Shown in pieces: positions 7,030-14,202 of a DNA stretch of 16,265 nucleotides (positions are counted from its first letter, which is position 1; each line of letters begins with the position of its first letter). Under the pieces are notes generated by a model that had not been told where the DNA came from, did no database searches, and saw only the letters and a program-made list of their open reading frames with translations. The translations under genes and the position numbers were made by a program. This stretch comes from Promethearchaeota archaeon (lineage in GTDB: Archaea; Asgardarchaeota; Lokiarchaeia; Sigynarchaeales; SOKP01): NCBI GenBank assembly GCA_004524515.1, contig SDNV01000061.1, positions 1 through 16,265 on the forward strand. The letters are read 5' to 3'.

Positions 7030-8214
7030 ATGAAAGCTGTGGAATTATCCGCAAAGTGGGATCCTAAACCCAATTTCAAGCTGGGGTTCAAAGACATTGA
7101 GGGGAAATTAACTTATTTAGGTTCTCAGGTTTGGCGATATCCCGAGGTAAAAGTAGTGGATAATAAAGTGAAACCAAAAATATTACCTAACGAAGTTATG
7201 ATTAAGGTAAACAGATGTGGTATATGTGGTTCTGATGTGCATATGTTACAGACCTATGATGATGGATATATTTATTATCCTGGACTGACTGCTTTTCCAG
7301 TGGTTTTAGGCCACGAATTTGCAGGTGAAATAGTAGAAGTGGGAAATAAAGCCTTTAGTAAAAGAACAGGAAAATTATATGAAGTGGGAGAACCTGTTAC
7401 TGTAGAGGAGATGGTCTGGTGTGGAGAATGTAAGCCTTGTTGTGATGGTTATCCTAATCATTGTGAACGTTTACAAGAGATTGGATTCTCTATAGATGGA
7501 GCTTATGCTGAATACATAGCAGTACCCGCTAAACTATGTTGGAGTTTAAAAAAATTAGAAAAACAATACTCTGACATTTATAAAATCGGAAGCTTAGTTG
7601 AGCCCACCTCCGTTGCGTATAATGCGGTTATTGAACGTGGTGGAGGAATCAGGCCCGGGGAAAATGTAGTTATATTGGGGGGAGGTCCTATTGGATTGGC
7701 TGCCGCTAGTATTTTAAAATTTGCAGGTGCAGGAGTATGTATAATCTCTGAACCAGATACAAATCGTGCTAATTTGGCAAAAAAAGTGGGTTCAGTAGAT
7801 TATACAATTAATCCGATGAAAGAGAGTTTCGTGGAAAAAGTCAAAGAATATACCGATAATGAAGGTGCCGCCTTGTATTTAGAGGCAACCGGTCTTCCTC
7901 ATGTTGTAACTGATGATATTCAAAATGCGATTTGGGAATGCAAGGCTGTTAACAGTACGGTGGTTATTGTAGCAAGAGCTGAACAAAGAATGCCTGTATG
8001 CGGAGAATATTTCCAGGTGAGAAGAGCACGTATTGTAGGCGCACAAGGCCATAGCGGGCACGGTACCTTTCCAAATGTTATTAATTGTATGGCAGCAGGA
8101 ATGGATATAACTCCAATCATCACGAAAGAGATTACTTTAGAAGAAGTACCAGAAAATATAGCAAAACTACAAACTGATAGAGAAAACTGCAAAATTTCGG
8201 CTAAAATAGCCTAA
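7030..8214 (+). CDS. iolM: Zinc-dependent alcohol dehydrogenase, probable scyllo-inosose 3-dehydrogenase
   Basis: This is a 394-residue medium-chain dehydrogenase/reductase. Predicted role: NAD-dependent oxidation of scyllo-inosose to a diketo-inositol, the second step of the Thermotoga-type inositol pathway. Catalytic zinc ligands are visible as Cys66 (CGICGSD), His95 (VLGHE) and Glu191 (LVEP). The structural zinc lobe keeps all four cysteines (131, 134, 137, 145). The Rossmann motif GGGPIG is at 217-222, and the acidic Glu241 after the second strand favours NAD. The long N-terminal segment before the first cysteine pair and the insert at about 72-90 resemble the IolM branch more than ordinary threonine or sorbitol dehydrogenases. 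It is a single gene with its own AGGAGA site, convergent with the PLP enzyme. The family is certain; the exact substrate rests on co-occurrence with iolG, iolN and iolO. Confidence 0.75.
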   Translation: MKAVELSAKWDPKPNFKLGFKDIEGKLTYLGSQVWRYPEVKVVDNKVKPKILPNEVMIKVNRCGICGSDVHMLQTYDDGYIYYPGLTAFPVVLGHEFAGEIVEVGNKAFSKRTGKLYEVGEPVTVEEMVWCGECKPCCDGYPNHCERLQEIGFSIDGAYAEYIAVPAKLCWSLKKLEKQYSDIYKIGSLVEPTSVAYNAVIERGGGIRPGENVVILGGGPIGLAAASILKFAGAGVCIISEPDTNRANLAKKVGSVDYTINPMKESFVEKVKEYTDNEGAALYLEATGLPHVVTDDIQNAIWECKAVNSTVVIVARAEQRMPVCGEYFQVRRARIVGAQGHSGHGTFPNVINCMAAGMDITPIITKEITLEEVPENIAKLQTDRENCKISAKIA

Positions 8215-8226
8215 TTCATTTTATTC

Positions 8227-8235
8227 TTTTTTTTT
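8227..8235 (+). terminator. T-tract terminator after iolM
   Basis: Nine consecutive T begin 13 bases after the iolM stop, in the 32-bp gap between convergent genes. This is consistent with archaeal T-tract termination. Confidence 0.45.
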
Positions 8236-8246
8236 AATAGTTCTTA

Positions 8247-9308
8247 TCATCCATATTTAGGTAAAGGCTCCTCGAAAACCCAGTGTAATTCTTTAGGTAA
8301 TTCATAATAATCCACTTTTTTTATAATATTTGAAAAATCTCGGCTGTTATAGGTATTCCAAAAAACAACCGTCTTATCTTTTATTTCTTTTTTGTTATTT
8401 AGGATAAAGTCCAATAAAGCTGCAAAAGTCTTCCCCGAATAAGTTGGCTCGAGGCTAATGTTTTCTTCTTGAGCTATTTTAATCGCTTTAAGAGCTTCTG
8501 GTGTGGGTAGCCCGTATTCGCCACCATAATACTCTTCAGTATAATGTAAATGTTCAAAAGTAATATCAGGAATAGTATTATCGTACTTTGCCATATATAA
8601 TTTAGTTTTATTGGCTAAACGGCGAATAGCCTTAAAGTTGCTCAAGCTGGAAAAGGAGGCTTGCACCGCATGAATTTGGGTTTTAAGTCCAGCAAGTTTA
8701 ACTCCTAATGTTAAGCCTGCTGCGGTTCCAGAGGAAGCAGTTGGGACAAAAATGTAATCGGGTTCAGGTATCTCTCCGTTATCAACTTGATTTTTTAGTT
8801 CAAGGGCAGCCTCCACATAACCCAGCGTTCCTATCGGGTTGCTTCCACCGGGCGGCATGTAATAAATATCATCGCTTTTTGGAATCGTTTCTTTCTCATA
8901 AAAAATCTCATTTTTAAAATATACATCTAATAATAAATTATCCCTTACATAGGACGTAACTGGCTGATCAATCATGACCGCTATAGGTTTTAATTTTAAT
9001 TGTTCACAAAATATTGCATTTGCGACACATTGATTAGATCCTATAGCACCTGCGGTGAGAACTTTTCTGCAATTCTGGTTTAGAGCTTCAGCATATATAA
9101 ATTCCATTTTCCGCGATTTATTACCTCCATAGAGAGGGGAAGTAAGATCATCACATTTGACCCAAAGTGAATTGATACAAAATTTAGTTTCCAATTTTGA
9201 TAGCTTTCTCACTGGCGTCTGTGAAGGAATTAATTTTATCCAAGGAACGTTTCCTTCAAGTTTTGGGTATTTTTGAAATAAAAGCGGTTTTTTCCTAATT
9301 TCAGGCAT
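8247..9308 (-). CDS. PLP-dependent D-cysteine desulfhydrase/ACC-deaminase family enzyme
   Basis: This is a fold-type II PLP enzyme of about 353 residues. In GGNKSRKME, Lys64 is the expected Schiff-base lysine. Ser91 in AIGSNQC corresponds to the conserved active-site serine after the PLP lysine. PPGGSNPIGTLGYVEAALEL and SSGTAAGLTLG are signature segments of the D-cysteine desulfhydrase branch, and LEPTYSGK lies near the C-terminus. Likely reaction: alpha,beta-elimination on D-cysteine or a related D-amino acid, giving pyruvate, ammonia and sulfide; ACC deamination is the alternative. The frame stays open 34 codons upstream to a TTG at 9410, but that extension has no family similarity and no other start codon, so ATG 9308 is chosen. 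It is convergent with iolM and 257 bp from iolO, with no evident link to inositol breakdown. Confidence 0.78.
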   Translation of the reverse strand: MPEIRKKPLLFQKYPKLEGNVPWIKLIPSQTPVRKLSKLETKFCINSLWVKCDDLTSPLYGGNKSRKMEFIYAEALNQNCRKVLTAGAIGSNQCVANAIFCEQLKLKPIAVMIDQPVTSYVRDNLLLDVYFKNEIFYEKETIPKSDDIYYMPPGGSNPIGTLGYVEAALELKNQVDNGEIPEPDYIFVPTASSGTAAGLTLGVKLAGLKTQIHAVQASFSSLSNFKAIRRLANKTKLYMAKYDNTIPDITFEHLHYTEEYYGGEYGLPTPEALKAIKIAQEENISLEPTYSGKTFAALLDFILNNKKEIKDKTVVFWNTYNSRDFSNIIKKVDYYELPKELHWVFEEPLPKYG

Positions 9309-9565
9309 CGTTAAATTGAAGTTTGAAATTTTATTTAGTGAAACTTCTTGTACTAGGCAACTTTTTATTATTAATTTTTTAAATGTTAAAAGTTTTTTCT
9401 GTAAAAGCAATTTTATTAAATCTTATACAAATTTGGATGAAACTCACTAATCAGATAAGGCTTGAGGATGTAATTGTAAATTCGAAGTTATTATAGCCTA
9501 ATAAAATAATTTCTATTATATCTGTTAAAATTGAATAACTTTTTTCCTTTCTCTATAGTGAAAAA

Positions 9566-10378
9566 TTACATTATCAATCTTAAAAATTCTGAAGCTTCTT
9601 TAGCAACATCTTCAAATGAAGGTTTCATGATGGTTTCTATTGATACAAACTCTTTATACCCCGATTCTTTAAAAATATTCAAAAACGTTCTAAAATCAAA
9701 ATGCCCCGTACCGGGAGCTCGGCGATTATCATCTGCTAAATGTATATGTGCCACACAATGAATTATATCTTTCATTGACTCCCAGATATATAAGGGATCC
9801 TCCTCTAAATACGTATGAAATGAATCCAGCAATAATTTTAAATGATCAGATCTAATTTCTTCAAGCAATTTTACGGACTCTGCGATGGTATTGAATGAGT
9901 CTATTTCAAATTGATTGATGGGTTCAAATAATAATATTATATCATTATTTTCAGCAATACGACTACATTCTTTTAATGAGGAGATAATATTTAATTTCTC
10001 TTTTTTAGCACTACTTTCAAAGCTATATCGTCCTCTAATTAAGCCAACGATAACTTTTGAATGAGTATTCCGAGCAAAATCAATATATTTTTCTAACCTT
10101 TGAATTGCTTTTTTTCTCATGAACTCATCGTTATGACCTAGTGAATACCCAAATCTTATATAAGTTCCTCCCGTTCCTAAAGCAGGTATTTCCATGTCAT
10201 AAGAATCCTTAATTTCATTTATTTTTTTAACATCAATTTTTTCCGGTTCTAATAAACTTAATTCAATCCCATCATAATTCAAGGATTTTAAAAAATCACA
10301 CAACGAGGAAAATTTTTTTATTACTTCTTCCCGATTATCTTTGGATTCTTTCAACCCAGAAACTATACTAAGCTTCAT
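9566..10378 (-). CDS. iolO: 5-keto-L-gluconate epimerase (TIM-barrel, AP endonuclease 2/DTE family)
   Basis: This is a 270-residue TIM barrel of the sugar isomerase/epimerase family. Predicted role: metal-dependent epimerisation of 5-keto-L-gluconate to D-tagaturonate, the fourth step of the Thermotoga-type inositol route. The active site is complete and spaced as in D-tagatose 3-epimerase: Glu152 (FEPIN), Asp185 and His188 (LLDSFH), His213 (HIHLAD), Arg219 (DNRRAPG) and Glu248 (VSIE). IPALGTG at 64-70, YSLGHNDEFMRKKAI and VGLIRGR at 111-117 closely resemble, from memory, the Thermotoga IolO protein. The GHFDFR segment at 225-230 does too. Start ATG 10378 agrees with the family N-terminus (MKLS). 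It is transcribed away from iolN across a 320-bp intergenic region, suggesting a shared divergent control region. Confidence 0.8.
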   Translation of the reverse strand: MKLSIVSGLKESKDNREEVIKKFSSLCDFLKSLNYDGIELSLLEPEKIDVKKINEIKDSYDMEIPALGTGGTYIRFGYSLGHNDEFMRKKAIQRLEKYIDFARNTHSKVIVGLIRGRYSFESSAKKEKLNIISSLKECSRIAENNDIILLFEPINQFEIDSFNTIAESVKLLEEIRSDHLKLLLDSFHTYLEEDPLYIWESMKDIIHCVAHIHLADDNRRAPGTGHFDFRTFLNIFKESGYKEFVSIETIMKPSFEDVAKEASEFLRLIM

Positions 10379-10698
10379 TATAATCTATTTATGTGTCCTT
10401 TTTTTAAAAATTTATTATATTTTTAGAATTTAATTCACAAAACATTTACATTTAAGGACGTCAATTATTTATGAAGAGTAGTTATTTCTATACCTAAAAA
10501 ATGATTTATTTATGGGGAAATATACTCGAAAATTATCTAAGGTTTTTTTCGATAGTTCAAGAAAATATTGGAAAAATAAGGAGAATTAGTATAGCTTCCG
10601 TCTCCACTTCTATTACATTTTATGAAGATAAAAACTTTAACATTGATTGTGGATTTTATTTAAACATAACAATTAATTTTTAAAGTGAAAAAATAAAA
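10379..10698. other. Divergent intergenic region between iolO and iolN
   Basis: This 320-bp AT-rich stretch separates two divergent inositol genes and should hold both promoters. On the minus strand an AAAATATAATAAATTT element lies about 30-45 bp before the iolO start, a plausible TATA box. A 60-codon frame (10501-10683) is present but has no ribosome site or recognisable domain. GTGA about 10 bases before the iolN ATG is a possible ribosome site. No clear RNA gene or strong repeat is seen. Confidence 0.4.
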
Positions 10699-11667
10699 AT
10701 GACAGATTGGAATCTACCTCCAAAAGGGGGCCATATGGATTTACCAGATGGAATTTATCTGCAAAATATGAGCATAGCAGAAATAAAAGAGCGAGTGAAA
10801 AAAAATGATGTTATAATTATTCCTACGGGTTCTACAGAAAATCACGGACCTGCTGCTTGTATAGGAGAAGATACTTTTTTAGTCACAAGGATGGCAGAAT
10901 TAGTTGCTCAAAAAACAGGATGCACAGTTGCTCAGCCTACCTGGTATGGGTCACATCCCTACCATCATTTAGGAATGCCCGGTACTATCGTGGTCCCTGA
11001 AGAGATTTTTAAAGGCGTTTTAAGAGCCATAATGGCGGGTTGTTGGAATATGGGCTTTAGAAAAATGATACTTCTAAATGGCCATGGACAGGAATATGTG
11101 ATTCCTTCAGCAATCCACGAGTGGGCAAAAAACTATCAATTACCCGCAGTTATCTGTAATGTAAATTGGTATCATGCGATTCCAGAATATTGTAAGGATC
11201 AAGCGCATGGAGGACCCTTTGAAACTCCTTTTATCCACGCTGATGAAGCTGAGACCTCATTCTCAATGACTTTATTTCCAGAAATGGTCAAGTTAATTGA
11301 TGCTTGCGAGGATAATACTCCAATTGGTTGGATGCCAGAGGGCCATGTAGATAAAGCAGGAAACATTTATCAAAAACCAATTAGATGGTATGGTCAAGTC
11401 GGTTTCGGACCAATTGAGGTGGCAGCATATCCAGAGGGACATGTAGGATGTCCAAGTAAGGCAACATTCGAAAAGGGTAAACCCGGAATGGAAGCATTTT
11501 TAGATTATCTAGAAAAATTGGTCAATGACATTTTAACAACATTCCCTCCGGGCAAACTACCTCCAATAGAAAGCATAACTCAAAGAGATCCTAAAGAAAT
11601 TGATCCGTATATAAAAGGACCTCTTAATGGAGGTAAAAGTATTTATGAATTAAGATACCCTCCCTAA
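10699..11667 (+). CDS. iolN: Creatininase-family metal hydrolase, probable diketo-inositol hydrolase
   Basis: This is a 322-residue protein of the creatinine amidohydrolase fold. Predicted role: hydrolytic opening of the diketo-inositol ring made by IolM, giving 5-keto-L-gluconate. The metal site is intact: Glu47 and His49 (TGSTENHGP), Asp58 (GEDTF), His129 (LNGHG) and Glu183 within HADEAETS, the family HAGExETS motif. SHPYHHLGMPGT at 85-96 is the usual substrate-loop segment. It exceeds typical creatininase (~260) because of an N-terminal tail and a C-terminal extension rich in Pro and Gly. A related assignment, such as a creatininase-type amidase, cannot be excluded on motifs alone; the call depends on the neighbouring IolO, IolM and IolG. 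It is divergent from iolO and convergent with the Roadblock-like gene 33 bp away. Confidence 0.75.
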   Translation: MTDWNLPPKGGHMDLPDGIYLQNMSIAEIKERVKKNDVIIIPTGSTENHGPAACIGEDTFLVTRMAELVAQKTGCTVAQPTWYGSHPYHHLGMPGTIVVPEEIFKGVLRAIMAGCWNMGFRKMILLNGHGQEYVIPSAIHEWAKNYQLPAVICNVNWYHAIPEYCKDQAHGGPFETPFIHADEAETSFSMTLFPEMVKLIDACEDNTPIGWMPEGHVDKAGNIYQKPIRWYGQVGFGPIEVAAYPEGHVGCPSKATFEKGKPGMEAFLDYLEKLVNDILTTFPPGKLPPIESITQRDPKEIDPYIKGPLNGGKSIYELRYPP

Positions 11668-11700
11668 ATTTATTTATTTTCTATTTTTTATTTAGAATTC

Positions 11701-12057
11701 CTAAGAAGGCTGGACTGTTTTATTGATGATCTCAAAAACTTGACTAATATTAACTTGATCTTGGGTTAATAAAATAATAATATGCTCAAGGAGTTTAATA
11801 GAGATTATATAATAATTATCCGAATGGACAATATTAAAATCGGGATTATGTATTCCAATCTCCTGAGTTATATCTTCAGCCAATTCGTAAAGTTGAGAAA
11901 CATTTAAGGAAATTGATGCTTTATTGAATTCATCATCATTGATATATGCTTTTCTTACCACTCCATTCTCAGTACTAATTATGATAAAATAGACGCTCGA
12001 ACCTAAATCTTTGATTAAATTATTCAAAATATCTCCGAGATCTATTGAAACAGTCAT
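11701..12057 (-). CDS. Small Roadblock/LC7-like domain protein
   Basis: This 118-residue cytoplasmic protein fits a single Roadblock/LC7 domain. It has an N-terminal helix (DLGDILNNLIKDLG), then a strand (VYFIIISTENGVV) with the usual D/N-G turn. A long central helix follows (LNVSQLYELAEDITQEIG), then two strands (YYIISIKLL, EHIIILLT) and a C-terminal helix. In prokaryotes this fold often acts as a regulatory partner of small Ras-like GTPases, and it is abundant in Asgard archaea. No GTPase is encoded next to it here. Its start faces the DTE-family epimerase gene across 133 bp, so co-regulation is possible but no functional link is evident. The fold call is by pattern only; a helix-strand-rich protein of another family is the alternative. 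Confidence 0.55.
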   Translation of the reverse strand: MTVSIDLGDILNNLIKDLGSSVYFIIISTENGVVRKAYINDDEFNKASISLNVSQLYELAEDITQEIGIHNPDFNIVHSDNYYIISIKLLEHIIILLTQDQVNISQVFEIINKTVQPS

Positions 12058-12120
12058 AATCTTATAAAGTTAGAAAATGTGATTATTACTTATAATTATA
12101 AATTCTAGTTATAAATAATT

Positions 12121-12149
12121 TTAGATTAAATCAATTCTTTTAAATCTAA
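12121..12149. repeat. Inverted repeat in divergent promoter region
   Basis: TTAGATT (12121-12127) and AATCTAA (12143-12149) form perfect 7-bp arms with a 15-base spacer. They lie between the divergent Roadblock-like gene and the epimerase gene, where an operator could sit. Significance is limited by the AT-rich background. Confidence 0.3.
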
Positions 12150-12190
12150 TTAACTTGAGTGTTTAAAAACATATCGTAGGATTATGAATT

Positions 12191-13033
12191 ATGTATAAGT
12201 ATGGGGTCAATTTATTATTATGGACTAGTCATTTCACTGAAAAAGATATACACTTACTTAAGAAAGTTAAAGATTTGGGATGTGACGTGGTGGAAATACC
12301 CATTTTTAACCCAGAAGATTTTCCATCAGAATTGGTCAAAGATGAATTAAATAAACATCATTTAGAGGCATGTGTATGTTATGGATGCGAAATAGATTCT
12401 GATATCGCGTCCATAGATAAAGATGTTAGAAGAAAGGGTATTGAAAGATTTAAACAAGCTATTGATCATACTCATATATTAGAAGCAACCAAAATAGGAG
12501 GGGTAGTGTATAAAGCGGGAGGGATATTTACCGGATCTGCTCCTACTGAAGATGAATGGAGATATTCTATTGAATCTATGAAAAAAATCACACAATACGC
12601 CCAAAAATTTAATATTTCAGTTGGGATAGAACAAATAAATCGATATGAGACGTACTTTATTAATACTGCTGCTGATGCTATAAAATACTGCAAGGAAGTA
12701 GGGAATTCCAATATGTTTGTTTTATTAGACGCGCACCATCTAATTTTAGAGGAATTAGATTTTTACAATACTATAATTCAAACAGATAAATATCTTGGAC
12801 ATTTTCATACCTCTGAAAATAATAGAGGGATACCTGGAACTGGGTTAGTAGATTGGGAAAGTATATACCGAGCTTTAAAGGATATAAATTATGCGGGATG
12901 GCTTGTAATTGAATCTTTTTATGTGGGATTTGGGAATATATGGAAACCTCTCGCTACATCTCCTGAATTTTTAATTACTGAAGGATTAAAAAACTTAAAA
13001 AATATTGAAAGAAAAGTGTTTAAGTATTCATAA
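12191..13033 (+). CDS. D-tagatose/D-psicose 3-epimerase-family TIM barrel, substrate unknown
   Basis: This is a 280-residue sugar isomerase/epimerase barrel. The active site matches D-tagatose 3-epimerase with a constant offset of five: Glu147 (GIEQIN), Asp180 and His183 (LLDAHH), His206 (GHFHTSE), Arg212 (NNRG) and Glu241 (VIES). A divalent-metal-dependent ketose or keto-acid epimerase or isomerase is therefore predicted. It is a paralogue of the IolO-like protein at 9566-10378 but lacks that protein's GTG and VGLIRGR segments and ends in a longer tail, so it is unlikely to be redundant. Candidate roles in this context are inosose isomerase, or epimerisation of a downstream keto-uronate. The second ATG of the pair near 12184-12191 is used because it alone is in frame; AGGATT about 12 bases upstream may be the ribosome site. 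Confidence 0.78.
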   Translation: MYKYGVNLLLWTSHFTEKDIHLLKKVKDLGCDVVEIPIFNPEDFPSELVKDELNKHHLEACVCYGCEIDSDIASIDKDVRRKGIERFKQAIDHTHILEATKIGGVVYKAGGIFTGSAPTEDEWRYSIESMKKITQYAQKFNISVGIEQINRYETYFINTAADAIKYCKEVGNSNMFVLLDAHHLILEELDFYNTIIQTDKYLGHFHTSENNRGIPGTGLVDWESIYRALKDINYAGWLVIESFYVGFGNIWKPLATSPEFLITEGLKNLKNIERKVFKYS

Positions 13034-13078
13034 GGATACTGATTTTAACATATGGCAATGGAATTTATATCTTAAAAA

Positions 13079-13153
13079 TGGGCCTGGCAGGATTCGAACC
13101 TGCGACATCCCAGTCCGAAGCCGGGTACCCTATCCAGACTAGATTACAGGCCC
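13079..13153 (-). tRNA. tRNA-Arg (anticodon TCG), complete, no intron
   Basis: This is a full cloverleaf on the minus strand. The 7-bp acceptor stem is GGGCCTG/CAGGCCC. The D stem is ATCT/GGGT around a loop with G18-G19 and A20. The anticodon stem CCCGG/CTGGG (one G-U) carries loop CTTCGGA, giving anticodon TCG at 34-36. The variable region is five bases, and the T arm is GCAGG-TTCGAAT-CCTGC. A20 agrees with arginine identity. The discriminator is A at 13079. CCA is not encoded; five T follow at once and probably act as terminator. It is convergent with the upstream epimerase gene. Confidence 0.95.
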
Positions 13154-13288
13154 TAATAAAAAATCTTCTGAATAACCATACTTCTGAACTACTCTCAAGA
13201 AAATGAGTATATAATATTTTCATGTAGTATTTCTAAAAAACATTTTTCTAGAGAAATAGTATGAATTTGGGATAAATCGGATTTACTT

Positions 13289-13717
13289 TTAATTTGTAGA
13301 AATTGCCTTCAAATATTCTATTAAGAGCCTTAAGAATTTCTTAATTTTAAATGCATGCGAAAGATTTCCATGAATTTTAAGTAAACCTTTCATATAAGCT
13401 TCTGTCCCGCCAATTTCCTCCTTAAAAATCTTTACTATTAAATCCCTTGTAAAATAAATTCTTAACGAGTTATTTTCATTATATCCCTTTTTATAGGTGA
13501 CTTTACCTTGAGAAATTTTTATCCAAAAATTAAAATTGATATCTGAAAAATAAAATTGGTATAATTCATCAAAATCAAGAATCTCTTCTCTGAGCTCTTC
13601 GGTAGTATGGATTAAACTGATTCCTATTCGTATAAATCTGTCTAAAATATCAATTACTTCTTGATCGCTATTACTTAACTTGTCTACAATCAAATCAATT
13701 GAATTTGTTGTAAGCAA
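13289..13717 (-). CDS. SCP2-like (sterol carrier protein 2 domain) protein, copy 1
   Basis: This 142-residue cytoplasmic protein has a C-terminal SCP2-like lipid-binding domain. The pattern is FNFWIKISQGKVTY (W65), a basic/polar strand, GGTEAYMKGLLKIHGNL (AYM 107-109, GNL 117-119) and a final helix. The SCP2 fold binds lipids or acyl chains in a hydrophobic tunnel; the ligand here is unknown. No ATG exists upstream in frame before a stop, so the start is taken as TTG 13717. This choice gives the same length and nearly the same Trp position as the second SCP2-like protein (15688-16116), which supports it. This copy is more basic and diverged than the other. It lies between the two tRNA genes, with no operon partner. 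Confidence 0.75.
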   Translation of the reverse strand: MLTTNSIDLIVDKLSNSDQEVIDILDRFIRIGISLIHTTEELREEILDFDELYQFYFSDINFNFWIKISQGKVTYKKGYNENNSLRIYFTRDLIVKIFKEEIGGTEAYMKGLLKIHGNLSHAFKIKKFLRLLIEYLKAISTN

Positions 13718-14077
13718 CGAAGATACTCGGTTTAAAGATTTGTTATTAGATATATAAAATTCTCTATAAAAAATGTGTACTTATTAAAATATTTATATTT
13801 TTCGATATTGAATAGACGAAAATGAAATTTATATCTGCTTAAATTATAAATGAATTCGCTGAAAAAATTTATCTATAGTTCAATTTTTATGATTTTTTGA
13901 TTTCCGATTTCTTTCTTTAGGAAAATAGGATTCAGTGAAATTATTTATATTTATTCTCACTTTTAATTTTTATCTTTTTCTATTAAAATTTAGGTAACTG
14001 TAAGTCTGAGAATAAAATTTTTAAATTTTTAATTATTTGTTCTGATATATAACTTTTTATTCCTAATAAAAAAAAAA
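13718..14077. other. Gene-free AT-rich region with promoter elements
   Basis: This 360-bp stretch lies between the divergent SCP2-like gene and tRNA-Asp. It contains several TATA-like motifs, including a TTATATT close to 13795, and homopolymer A/T runs. I see no coding frame of useful length, tRNA or clear repeat. Its only supported content is upstream control sequence for the flanking genes. Confidence 0.5.
14045..14052 (+). promoter_or_regulatory. TATA box of tRNA-Asp
   Basis: ATATATAA is centred about 29 bp upstream of the first base of tRNA-Asp, the position expected for an archaeal box A. Confidence 0.55.
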
Positions 14078-14183
14078 GCCCACATAGTGTAGCCCGGTCC
14101 AGCATTCGGGACTGTCACTCCTGTTTGATTCGGATTTCCGATCGAGGAGACCGACGCGGGTTCAAATCCCGCTGTGGGCGCCA
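14078..14183 (+). tRNA. tRNA-Asp (anticodon GTC) with non-canonical intron, CCA encoded
   Basis: The acceptor stem is GCCCACA (14078-14084) with TGTGGGC (14173-14179), discriminator G and encoded CCA (14181-14183). The D arm is GTGT/GCAT. The anticodon stem is CGGGA (14107-14111) with TCCTG (14119-14123), around loop CTGTCAC, giving anticodon GTC at 14114-14116. The T arm is GCGGG-TTCAAAT-CCCGC (14156-14172). Between the anticodon stem and the T stem lie 32 bases instead of the 4-5 of a class I variable region, so an intron of about 28 bases sits just after position 43. Removing 14124-14151 leaves a CGAC variable loop; a cut one base later leaves TGAC. The remaining elements are canonical, so the gene looks functional. 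Confidence 0.93.
14124..14151 (+). other. Predicted 28-nt tRNA intron near position 43/44
   Basis: The pre-tRNA can form a bulge-helix-bulge-like structure. CTCC (14118-14121) pairs with GGAG (14146-14149) as a 4-bp central helix, with TGT (14122-14124) and ACC (14150-14152) as 3-base bulges. The intron itself folds as a stem (14125-14133 with 14138-14145, one bulged T at 14129) capped by ATTT. The outer exon helix is weak (GTC with GAC, one bulged A), so this is a relaxed form. Exact splice points are uncertain by one base. Confidence 0.65.
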
Positions 14184-14202
14184 TTATCTTTTCTAAAATT
14201 GT

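Noticed and set aside
9309..9410. N-terminal extension of the PLP enzyme to TTG 9410
   Set aside because: The 34 extra codons show no family similarity, and family members begin near MPEIRKKPLL; ATG 9308 is preferred.
10501..10683. 60-codon frame MIYLWGN... between iolO and iolN
   Set aside because: No ribosome site, no recognisable domain, and it lies in a divergent promoter region of AT-rich sequence; best explained as a chance frame.
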